A stretch of 19,719 nt of DNA from positions 1 through 19,719 of the forward strand of contig JACQVL010000094.1 in assembly GCA_016209865.1 (NCBI GenBank), given 5' to 3'. Below are positions 1-7,170 of this stretch, piece by piece. Positions within the stretch are counted from its first letter, which is position 1. Every line of letters begins with the position of its first letter. A program made the translations under genes and the position numbers. The stretch is from Candidatus Latescibacterota bacterium (GTDB taxonomy: Bacteria; JAAXHH01; JACQVL01). The notes beneath the pieces were generated by a model. That model had not been told where the DNA came from and made no database searches. It was given only the letters and a program-made list of their open reading frames with translations.

Positions 1-1
1 A

Positions 2-427
2 ACAGGAGGGTGGATCATCGACTACTGTCATTGTCCGCTCGAAACTCCAGTCCACCGGAACAAGGACTGCTCCGCCGATCAACTGCGCCGACGGTTCGAG
101 ACGGTGCTGGCTGAAGGGGGTGACGAGGTCTGGTGTGCCGTTCCTGAAGAGGTGATGGATTACCACCTGACCCGGCGGCAGACCCGGATCGAGACACTCG
201 CCGAGACGCCGGAAGAACGGCGCTATCGCCTGCGCCTCGACGGGCTGAGCGACCGGGTCACGTGCCGGACGCTCACGGTCGACGCGGAGGTGCCGGCGGC
301 CTGGTGCCGGTCGCCCGCCGTGTGGGTGGACGGACAGCCCCGTCCGGCGTCCTTAGTGCGGCCGCGGACGCTGCGGGTGACGGTGGACGTTGTCGATGGA
401 ATGGAGCTGGTGTTTCGTAAACGATGA
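2..427 (+). CDS. Polysaccharide deacetylase-like protein, 3' part only
   Basis: The reading frame is open from base 2 to the TGA at 425-427, so only about the last 141 residues are present. The first residues (GGWIIDYCHCPLE) followed by a helix and the stretch DEVWCAVPEEVMDYHLTRRQT resemble the C-terminal end of the NodB-type deacetylase barrel (carbohydrate esterase 4 superfamily), where a Gly-Gly-Trp strand precedes a segment ending in 'vW.a..eEV..Y...R'. The last ~80 residues look like a small beta-sandwich tail. The metal-binding Asp and His motifs would lie upstream of the window, so activity cannot be judged. Members of this superfamily remove acetyl or similar groups from amino-sugar polymers. 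It ends 17 bp before hyuA on the same strand and could be co-transcribed with it. The family call rests on the C-terminal pattern only; an uncharacterised protein remains possible. Confidence 0.55.
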   Translation, partial: TGGWIIDYCHCPLETPVHRNKDCSADQLRRRFETVLAEGGDEVWCAVPEEVMDYHLTRRQTRIETLAETPEERRYRLRLDGLSDRVTCRTLTVDAEVPAAWCRSPAVWVDGQPRPASLVRPRTLRVTVDVVDGMELVFRKR

Positions 428-444
428 ACGCGGAATGATGAACG

Positions 445-2553
445 ATGAACCAGGTCGGCGTCGACATCGGCGGGACGTTCACGGATGTCCTCCTCTACGA
501 CCCTGCTCAGCACCAGTTCCGCATCGGAAAAGTCCTGACGACGCCGGAGGACCCGGCCCTGGGGGTACTCGATGGACTGCGCCAGGTCATGCCCGGCCCG
601 GAGTCTGCAGCCTCCCTCTCCCGCATCGTCCACGGCACGACGCTCGTCACCAACGCCCTGATCGAACGCAAAGGGGCGCTGACCGCGTTGCTCACGACAC
701 AGGGGTTCCGGGATGCGGTCGAGATCGGCCGCGAGCACCGGTACGACCTGTATGATATCTTTATCGAACGGCCCACATCCCTCGCCCCACGCTGGCTGAG
801 ACGCGAGGTCCCGGAACGCCTCAGGGCCGATGGGACGATCCTCATCCCGTTAGACGTATCGGAGACCCGTCGCATCGTCCGCGACTTGAGAGGCCTGGGG
901 GTCGAAGCGATCGCGGTGTCCTTCCTCCATGCGTACCGGAACGATCGCCATGAACGACGAGCCGCGGCGATCATCGCGGACGAAGCCCCTGAGATTATCG
1001 TCTCTCTCTCCTCGGACATCCACCCGCACCTCGGCGAGTACGAGCGGACCTCCACCACGCTGGCCAATGTCTACGTCCGCCGTCTCGTCCAGGCTTACCT
1101 GGAGCAACTCGAGGCGCAGTTGGCCGCGTTGGGGTTCACTGGCTCGCTGTTCGCCATGCTGTCCAGCGGGGGAATCTGCTCCGTCGAAACGGCTCAACGG
1201 TACCCCATCCGGCTGGTCGAGAGCGGGCCGGCGGCGGGCGCGCTGGCGGCGGCCGAGTTTGGCCGGCATCTCGGAGAGTCCCATCTCCTGGCCTTCGACA
1301 TGGGCGGGACGACCGCCAAAGCCGCGCTCATCAAAGACGGCCGGCCGCTTCGCAGCCAGCAGTTCGAGGTGTGCCGCGTCTACCGTTTCAAACGCGGGAG
1401 CGGCCTCCCGATTTCCGTGCCAGCCATCGAGCTGATCGAGATCGGGGCGGGCGGCGGGTCGATCGCGCGGGTCGATGCGATGGGGTTGTTGAAGGTTGGG
1501 CCGGACAGCGCCGGGGCGGCGCCGGGGCCGGCCTGTTACGGACGCGGCGGGACGCTGCCGACCGTGACGGACGCGGACCTGGTGTTAGGGTATCTCGATG
1601 CCGACTTCTTCTTAGGTGGAGCGATGCCTCTCGACCGGAGCGCGGCGGAACGGGCGCTCCAGGCTCATCTCGCCCGCCCGCTCGGCCTCGACCTCCAGCG
1701 CGCCGCGTGGGGAGTGCATCAAGTGGTCAACGAGAACATGGCAGGGGCGGCGCGGATGCACGCGATCGAGCACGGGGAAGACCCGCGCGCGTACACCCTG
1801 TTCGCGTTCGGTGGGGCCGGACCGGGCCACGCGTACCGGGTCGCGGACATCCTCGGCATCTCGCGGATCATCGTTCCGTTCGGCGCGGGCGTGGCGTCCA
1901 CGATCGGCTTCTTAGCCGCTCCCTTAGCGTTCGACTTCGTCCGCAGCGATTACGCCCCGCTCGATGAGGTCGACTGGTCGCGCGTCCGCTGTCACCTGAC
2001 GGAGATGGAGGCGGAAGGCCGGGCGCTGGTCACGCGCGCCGGGGTGGACGCGGAGCAGGTCGCGGTGCGCCGCACGGTAGAGATGCGCTACACAGGACAG
2101 GGCCACGAGGTGACCGTCGACGTGCCTCCGGGCGAGCCATCCTCCGCGATGTGCGACGCGCTCGTCCAGAATTTTGAGGCGGCATACCGGACGCTGTACG
2201 GACGGACTGCGCCCGGCGTTCCCATCGAAATCCTGACCTGGCGTCTCGACGTGTCCGGCCCGCGTCCCGGCCTGCCGCTCGCCGCCTTCTCCGCGCAGCC
2301 TCCCTCACCCCCGGCCTCTCAGAGAGGGGAGGGGAAAAGCGAGCAAGCCATCAAAGGGGAGCGCCCGATGTACCTCCCCGAGTATCAGGCGTACCGGTCC
2401 GTTCCGGTGTACGACCGCTACGCGCTGAGGCCAGGACACATCTTTGCCGGGCCGGCGATCATCGAGGAACGCGAATCGACGGTGATCGTCGGGCCGCGAG
2501 GAAATGTTGAGGTGGATCAGTACCGGAACCTGATGATCACGCTTACTTCATGA
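445..2553 (+). CDS. hyuA: Hydantoinase A / 5-oxoprolinase-type ATP-dependent subunit (HyuA family)
   Basis: This 702-residue protein has the full-length architecture of the HyuA/OplaH-A family, whose members use ATP to open or activate cyclic amides (5-oxoproline, hydantoins, N-methylhydantoin) or, in acetone carboxylases, ketones. The actin/hexokinase-like fold shows a phosphate-1 loop near residues 6-14 (VDIGGTFTD), HGTTLVTNALIER near 68-80, a second phosphate motif FDMGGTTAK near 283-291, the family signature VGPDSAGAAPGPACYGRGG near 351-369, and FAFGGAGPGHAYRVADILG past 450. The ATG at 445 puts the first phosphate loop at the very N terminus, as usual; no good Shine-Dalgarno precedes it. 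A Pro/Gly-rich stretch near residues 617-637 looks like a repeat-derived insert. HyuB, its normal partner, lies more than 10 kb downstream beyond an inverted operon. The 3' end overlaps the convergent decahaem gene by 11 bp. The cytoplasmic substrate cannot be told from sequence. Confidence 0.9.
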   Translation: MNQVGVDIGGTFTDVLLYDPAQHQFRIGKVLTTPEDPALGVLDGLRQVMPGPESAASLSRIVHGTTLVTNALIERKGALTALLTTQGFRDAVEIGREHRYDLYDIFIERPTSLAPRWLRREVPERLRADGTILIPLDVSETRRIVRDLRGLGVEAIAVSFLHAYRNDRHERRAAAIIADEAPEIIVSLSSDIHPHLGEYERTSTTLANVYVRRLVQAYLEQLEAQLAALGFTGSLFAMLSSGGICSVETAQRYPIRLVESGPAAGALAAAEFGRHLGESHLLAFDMGGTTAKAALIKDGRPLRSQQFEVCRVYRFKRGSGLPISVPAIELIEIGAGGGSIARVDAMGLLKVGPDSAGAAPGPACYGRGGTLPTVTDADLVLGYLDADFFLGGAMPLDRSAAERALQAHLARPLGLDLQRAAWGVHQVVNENMAGAARMHAIEHGEDPRAYTLFAFGGAGPGHAYRVADILGISRIIVPFGAGVASTIGFLAAPLAFDFVRSDYAPLDEVDWSRVRCHLTEMEAEGRALVTRAGVDAEQVAVRRTVEMRYTGQGHEVTVDVPPGEPSSAMCDALVQNFEAAYRTLYGRTAPGVPIEILTWRLDVSGPRPGLPLAAFSAQPPSPPASQRGEGKSEQAIKGERPMYLPEYQAYRSVPVYDRYALRPGHIFAGPAIIEERESTVIVGPRGNVEVDQYRNLMITLTS
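2301..2336. repeat. Palindromic GC-rich element inside hyuA
   Basis: A CCCTCACCCC run leads into CCTCTC-A-GAGAGG (2315-2327) and GGGGAGGGG. This mirror-like layout is typical of short dispersed palindromes in GC-rich genomes. It is read in frame as a Pro/Ser/Gly/Arg-rich loop (PPSPPASQRGEG) between two conserved HyuA segments, so it seems to be tolerated as a linker. Other copies outside this window are needed to prove it is a repeat family. Confidence 0.4.
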
Positions 2554-4588
2554 CCAAGGCTGTCGTCATCGTCCCGACGTGGTACGTGTGACAGGTCAGG
2601 CAGTTGTCGTTCATTTTCTGTCCGGTGTGGCAGGTGGTGCAGGTCGCTTTGACGATCGGTTTGAAGTCGCGCGCTGCATGGAGGGCATGGCAGGCGCGGC
2701 ACGCTTGTCTGATGAGGTGCGGCGCATGGGAGAACTTGACGGCGCGTCGCTCGGCCGGAAGCGAGCGCTCCTCAGTCCACTCGACCAGACGGCCCTGTTG
2801 ACTCTGGGCATCGGGTCGGGCATGGCATCTCATGCACTGGCCGGGGGTATCCGGGGCGGAGGCTGTGAGGATCTCGAAAATCTCAGCGGCACGACCCGCT
2901 GTCCCATACCGTTTTCCGGTGACATCGACCCAGGCGCGGACGAAGTGATCCGCGTGCCCGGCCGGCCGGTAGAACAGGGTCAACGCTCGATCCACGCGAG
3001 ACCAGCCGCCGACCGGATTCTCCCGCTCGGCGTCCCCTGTTGCGATGAATTTCATGGCGAGTTCCTTCAATGTGACCGTTTTTCCAGCCCGGTAGAGCGG
3101 CACTTCCGCCATCACATCGGGCAACCACCGTCGTTGGGCCGCCTGCAGTCTGTTTAACCAGTCCGGCTGGATCACAGGAAACAGCCATCCGGGGGCCTCT
3201 GAACTCTGGCCGGTCAGGGCGGGAACATCACGGGGACTCAGCGGGACGCCGAACGCCTTCGTGAGCCGTGCGACAAGCTCCGCCCGGCCGTTGGTGAGCA
3301 GGTCGTAGTAGAGTCCCTTCACCGCCCACACCACCCGTCCCGCCGCCGCAACCTGCCGCTCACTCGCCTTCTCCAGGTCATACAGATGCACGCCTGCCCT
3401 CGCCAGTTCGTCGAGGTCTCGCGCGACCTTCGGGTCTGCGGAGAGCAGGAGCGCCATGAACGGGGTAAGGTCTTCTTCTAAGTCGAGGTTGGCCTCGTCC
3501 GGCCATTCTCCGATCTCGATCCCGTGGTCGAGCAGGGTCTCGAAGTCGACCCCCGGGAGGTTGAAGACGGCAATGCCGCTCCCTCGTTGGATATGTTCAA
3601 GGTGACAACCGGTACACGTCCGCTCAAAGGGGTCTGTCAGGATCGTCCGCCTGTTCAGGGCAGGCCGGTGGCAATGCTGGCAGCCAAACGCGATGCCCTT
3701 CGTCGGAAAGTGTTCTTTCTCGTGAGACACATGATTAAACTGCCATCGACTGCGTGACTGGGACGGATAGCCGGTGAATTCTGGATGGCCGTTCATCAAG
3801 CTGGGGAAGCGGACGAGATGACAGGGCTGACAGTATTGGTTGTCTATTCGGGTGAGACGGACGGTTCGACCCAGATGTTCCCCGTGGCATGGGACGCACG
3901 CCAGTTCTCCGTGTTCATCGGGTCGGACATCGGCCGCTGCCGGGGCAAGGGACAGAGAGGATGAGGGAGAGAGGGGTGATGGCGCACGTTTCATCCGTTC
4001 GGTGATCTGAGACAGGTTTTGGGGAGGGAGTCCGTGTGGCTTGAGTCCCTGATCGGATCGATGACAGGTGATACACTGCTGGCTGTCCGCAACCCTGATG
4101 CCCGACGCCAGCACGGCCAGCAATTCTCCTACGGGGTGCTCCTGAGCGGCGACGTGACAGGCCGCGCAGTCCCGGATGACCTCATGCGACTTGACGAGCG
4201 GTCCGGGGGACACGAACAGATGGGGCGAGACGACCAGCCGTGGCCCGGCAAGGAACAGCAGGAGCAGGCTGAACGTGAAGGCCGAGACCAGGAGCGTGAC
4301 CATCCCCCGCCGGGTGCGGAGACTCCGGACCGGCTGGCATGTCGGGATGGGATGGCAGCACGTCCCATCCGGCAAGGGGCCTTCCTCGCACGGCCCGCCC
4401 CCGCCCGGCGGGCGCGCACACGACCAGCGATCCCCCTTGCGGACGGGGAAACACTCGTACGTGGCCTGGCAACGGCCTTTCTGATCGGGCCCGACCCGGC
4501 AGGCCCGCCCCTCAGCCGCCCATCCACACACCCACTTCTGAGTCGGCCGCTCGTAGTCGCCCTGATCGAACCGGGACGGCCTGTTCAT
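2543..4588 (-). CDS. Membrane-anchored decahaem c-type cytochrome with N-terminal cysteine-rich domain
   Basis: The 681-residue protein has three parts. Residues 1-94 form a cysteine-rich domain with nine Cys (21, 30, 40, 46, 57, 67, 77, 78, 84) and no haem motif. An Arg-rich stretch (RSLRTRRG) precedes one membrane helix at about 96-116, which by the positive-inside rule leaves the Cys-rich domain in the cytoplasm and the rest in the periplasm. Ten CXXCH motifs follow: 141, 172, 231, 253, 303 and 325 in a first group, then 585, 630, 650 and 663 in a second, separated by about 255 residues without haem sites. The Cys-rich region resembles one I associate with some uncharacterised cytochrome c3-type proteins, but its cofactor is unknown. 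It is last in the operon and its ATG overlaps the preceding stop by 4 bp (ATGA). Inferred role: periplasmic electron relay receiving from the neighbouring b-type protein. A low-complexity Ser/Pro segment (about 202-220) separates haems 2 and 3. Confidence 0.88.
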   Translation of the reverse strand: MNRPSRFDQGDYERPTQKWVCGWAAEGRACRVGPDQKGRCQATYECFPVRKGDRWSCARPPGGGGPCEEGPLPDGTCCHPIPTCQPVRSLRTRRGMVTLLVSAFTFSLLLLFLAGPRLVVSPHLFVSPGPLVKSHEVIRDCAACHVAAQEHPVGELLAVLASGIRVADSQQCITCHRSDQGLKPHGLPPQNLSQITERMKRAPSPLSPSSSLSLAPAAADVRPDEHGELACVPCHGEHLGRTVRLTRIDNQYCQPCHLVRFPSLMNGHPEFTGYPSQSRSRWQFNHVSHEKEHFPTKGIAFGCQHCHRPALNRRTILTDPFERTCTGCHLEHIQRGSGIAVFNLPGVDFETLLDHGIEIGEWPDEANLDLEEDLTPFMALLLSADPKVARDLDELARAGVHLYDLEKASERQVAAAGRVVWAVKGLYYDLLTNGRAELVARLTKAFGVPLSPRDVPALTGQSSEAPGWLFPVIQPDWLNRLQAAQRRWLPDVMAEVPLYRAGKTVTLKELAMKFIATGDAERENPVGGWSRVDRALTLFYRPAGHADHFVRAWVDVTGKRYGTAGRAAEIFEILTASAPDTPGQCMRCHARPDAQSQQGRLVEWTEERSLPAERRAVKFSHAPHLIRQACRACHALHAARDFKPIVKATCTTCHTGQKMNDNCLTCHTYHVGTMTTALVMK

Positions 4589-5427
4589 CCGGTTCCTCCG
4601 CGGAACGCATAGTAGTAGACCATCATGACCAGACCGTGCACGAACCCGACCAGCAGCAGGCTCGACGTTACGGGGATATGGACGAACAACCAGTACTTGA
4701 GGACGGCTTGATGAGCATACTGGTAATCCAGGTCATCCTTCGCCCGGATGAGGTCTGCGATCTCATCCATCAGTTTTCGCTCTTCGGTGTTCGCGTAACG
4801 GTCTAAGACGACCAGCTCGTTCAGCAGCCGATACCGGGGCCGGTTCGATTCCACCAGATGCCGCCAGAAGTGGCGCGGGTCCGCGAAGAACACGACGAGC
4901 CGCCTCGCGTAGAAGTCAGCGATGGTCACAGAATTCGCCTCAGTCATCGCGCGCCGCACCACCCCTTCAACCGCGTCGCGGAGCTGTCTTCTGAGGGCGG
5001 GGATGCGCTCGAACAGCACCTGTTCGCCGCGGGTGGTCAGGCGTCCCGGGATCGTGCGCGACAGCCCCAGCCCGACGAGACCGCTCCCGACCACGATCAG
5101 ATAGAGGACGGTGAGGGCGATCTCCAGTCCGCCGCTCGGTACCCGGACATCGATGTGGAGGCAGAAGAGGACGACGCTCAGCAGACCGGCATAGACATGA
5201 AACTGCAACCACTGTGACGAGGAAAACAGGGGAAGAAACGGCAATTTCTTGCGAACGGTATACAAGGCCAGGACGATCAGGAGGCCGAAGAGGACCCAGC
5301 CGGAGACGATGAAGAAGGAGGAGTGGCGTAACGCAGGGGAAGAGAGGGTGTAGAGGAGAATGCCCAAACCGGACAGGATGGTGCAGACGGCGAGGTTCGT
5401 CCACCGTCGGACGGCGAATGAGATCAT
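4585..5427 (-). CDS. Putative di-haem b-type membrane cytochrome
   Basis: This 280-residue protein has five predicted membrane helices: about 8-29, 38-58, 75-93, 101-123 and 245-273, with a ~120-residue hydrophilic, charged segment (124-240) between helices 4 and 5. Helix 3 carries His77 and His91, and helix 5 carries His250 and His264. Each pair is 14 residues apart, the spacing used by transmembrane di-haem b cytochromes to hold one haem near each membrane face. If helices 3 and 5 run parallel, as the count suggests, the natural pairs are His77-His250 and His91-His264. I do not recognise a named family. The gene overlaps both neighbours by 4 bp, so it is probably translationally coupled to the iron-sulphur protein upstream and the decahaem cytochrome downstream, fitting a membrane link between the two. 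A non-haem structural subunit of NrfD type is the main alternative, but it would not need the histidine pattern. Confidence 0.7.
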   Translation of the reverse strand: MISFAVRRWTNLAVCTILSGLGILLYTLSSPALRHSSFFIVSGWVLFGLLIVLALYTVRKKLPFLPLFSSSQWLQFHVYAGLLSVVLFCLHIDVRVPSGGLEIALTVLYLIVVGSGLVGLGLSRTIPGRLTTRGEQVLFERIPALRRQLRDAVEGVVRRAMTEANSVTIADFYARRLVVFFADPRHFWRHLVESNRPRYRLLNELVVLDRYANTEERKLMDEIADLIRAKDDLDYQYAHQAVLKYWLFVHIPVTSSLLLVGFVHGLVMMVYYYAFRGGTG

Positions 5428-7154
5428 CGACTGATCCAGGTGATGAGCGATTCCGGGTCATTGTGCAGGTCGACTCGTCGCAAGGCGTCGTGGGGGCAGG
5501 CGCGCTGGCAGGCCGGCCCGCCCATCTGATCGATGCAGAGGTCACATTTCGTGGCCTTCACGATGGGGAGGTTGGTGGTGCGATCCAGGATGAACGCGCC
5601 GTGGTCATTCCGGACCTCGACCATGCGGATGTTCTGATACGGGCAGCTATTCGCACAGGTCGCGCAGCCGATGCAGGTCGCGTCGTTGATGACGACCTGC
5701 CCTTGAAACGCGTCCCGATGGATGGCGCCGGTCGGACAGCCGATCATGCAGACCGGGTCGGCACAGTGCATGCAGGCGTGGGCCACCAGGTAGGGACCGA
5801 ATTGCGGGCCATGCCGGAGGAAGCGAGGGTTATTGTCATGTGTCGCGGCACACGCGCGGACACAGTCGTCGCACCGGGTGCAGCGGTCGAGGTTGATGAC
5901 CATCGTGGCCGTGCCGTTGATGAACCGGTTCTCGACGAGGAATTCGAGGAAATCATCGTCGATCCTTCGCCGCCTCTCCTGTTCCGGGTGGCTCGTCGTG
6001 GCGGCTTCAGGCACGGTGATCGGGGGTGGAAGTAGAGAGCGCGGAATGAGCGGAGCGTCCCGGTCCGGGCCGAGCACATACCGTTCGATGACGGGGGTGG
6101 GGACGAGCAACACATCGACATAGCCGAGCGCGCGAAGGGTGTACTGCAAGGGCACCTGGTTGACCTGGCGCCAGTTCTGCACGATCTCGTCGAACCCGTA
6201 CGCGTGGCCGCGGCCCAGGTAACTGAGCGTCCGGTGGCCGTGTCCGAACCGCTGGCTGACTCGCGCGAACCCGGATCGGATAAGGATCAGCCCGTTCGGG
6301 TAATGTCCTTCTTCAGCGATGATCGGCTCGTCGTCCAGACGACCGGCGGCGCGTCCCTCCACTATGGTTTTGTACGAGGCATGCCAGTCGAAGTGACCAT
6401 ACGTCTCGAACACGGTCTGATTCACCACTTCCGTGAGGTCTTCTTCGCTGAGATGGCGGAAGATCGGGGTTTCTTGCAGGTGGACTTTCAGACTCCGCTC
6501 ACGGTAGAGTTGATCGATATACAGTTTCAACTCCTCCACGCGGGATCGCAGGTCCCGGAGTCCCTGCCACCGAATCTCGAGCAGCTCAGCCTCGCCGTCC
6601 GCGAAGACCGTCGCCGTGCGTGGCGTCCGGCCAAGCGCGGCAATCTCGCCGAAAAACTCCCCCGCTTCGAGTCGCACCGTCTTGTGCTCGCTGAGCACCG
6701 CTGGCACGTCCTGCAAGAAGATGCGCGTCCGCGCGCCGTCCCCCCGGCTCCCTCCGGCCGGAGAAGGGGTCGTATAGGCGGCCAGGTCGCGGACCTCGAT
6801 CCCCTTTCGGGTATTCCACACCTGGGCCAGGACCTCGACAAAGCTCTTGTGCCGGGGTTCGCGCCGGCCGAGCACCGAGGCGGGCAGGTCGTCGATGACA
6901 ACCCGAACCGCCCCGGAGATGATGAAGAACGCCGAGTTTCCGTAGTCTCCCTCACGAACAATGATATCCCCGTGTTGATACTGCCCAATCCGGGTGTCGT
7001 TGTGGATGATGCTGCGCAACGGCGCGGCGGGGGAAAACTTCGCTGGATCCATCCGGCTGAACGGGGGAATCGCCAGGAGACGATCGACCGCCGCATTCGT
7101 CATGTCGGGATCGAACGGGTTATCCCACCTCTGAGGACGGGTGATGACTTCCAT
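5424..7154 (-). CDS. Cyclic-nucleotide-binding-domain protein fused to a four-[4Fe-4S] ferredoxin
   Basis: The 576-residue protein has no signal peptide or membrane helix and should be cytoplasmic. Domain order: a cyclic-nucleotide-binding (CNB) beta-roll at about 25-205, a second at about 225-365, and a ferredoxin domain at about 415-560. The first CNB contains the phosphate-binding cassette FGEIAALGRTPRTATV (about 168-183) with the Glu (170) and Arg (179) that contact the cyclic phosphate in CRP and PKA-R; it is interrupted at about 98-150 by a loop rich in Gly, Pro and Arg. The second roll keeps the fold pattern but not the cassette. The ferredoxin part has 16 cysteines in the HybA/DmsB/NrfC arrangement: 425/428/431/435, 461/464/469/473, 494/497/500/504 and 537/540/549/553. 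A Shine-Dalgarno (GGAGG) lies in the 16-bp gap after the c554-like gene. Inferred role: cytoplasmic electron-transfer subunit of the membrane complex, controlled by a cyclic nucleotide. Confidence 0.9.
   Translation of the reverse strand: MEVITRPQRWDNPFDPDMTNAAVDRLLAIPPFSRMDPAKFSPAAPLRSIIHNDTRIGQYQHGDIIVREGDYGNSAFFIISGAVRVVIDDLPASVLGRREPRHKSFVEVLAQVWNTRKGIEVRDLAAYTTPSPAGGSRGDGARTRIFLQDVPAVLSEHKTVRLEAGEFFGEIAALGRTPRTATVFADGEAELLEIRWQGLRDLRSRVEELKLYIDQLYRERSLKVHLQETPIFRHLSEEDLTEVVNQTVFETYGHFDWHASYKTIVEGRAAGRLDDEPIIAEEGHYPNGLILIRSGFARVSQRFGHGHRTLSYLGRGHAYGFDEIVQNWRQVNQVPLQYTLRALGYVDVLLVPTPVIERYVLGPDRDAPLIPRSLLPPPITVPEAATTSHPEQERRRRIDDDFLEFLVENRFINGTATMVINLDRCTRCDDCVRACAATHDNNPRFLRHGPQFGPYLVAHACMHCADPVCMIGCPTGAIHRDAFQGQVVINDATCIGCATCANSCPYQNIRMVEVRNDHGAFILDRTTNLPIVKATKCDLCIDQMGGPACQRACPHDALRRVDLHNDPESLITWISR
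6740..6772. repeat. Palindromic GC-rich element inside the CNB-ferredoxin gene
   Basis: A perfect 12-bp palindrome, CTCCGGCCGGAG, lies at 6752-6763 flanked by a C-run on one side and AAGGGG on the other. It encodes part of the Pro/Gly/Ser/Arg loop that breaks the first CNB domain. Such sites often mark small dispersed palindromes, but a second copy is not present here. Confidence 0.3.
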
Positions 7155-7170
7155 GAGCGGAGCCTCCGCG

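Noticed and set aside
390-755. Overlapping plus-strand frame across the start of hyuA
   Set aside because: It is out of frame with HyuA, His/Arg/Pro-rich and without family features; it arises from the ATGAAC repeat and GC-rich codon pattern.
2543-2553. Frameshift or truncation at the hyuA/decahaem gene overlap
   Set aside because: Both proteins reach normal family-like ends, and short tail-to-tail overlaps are common.
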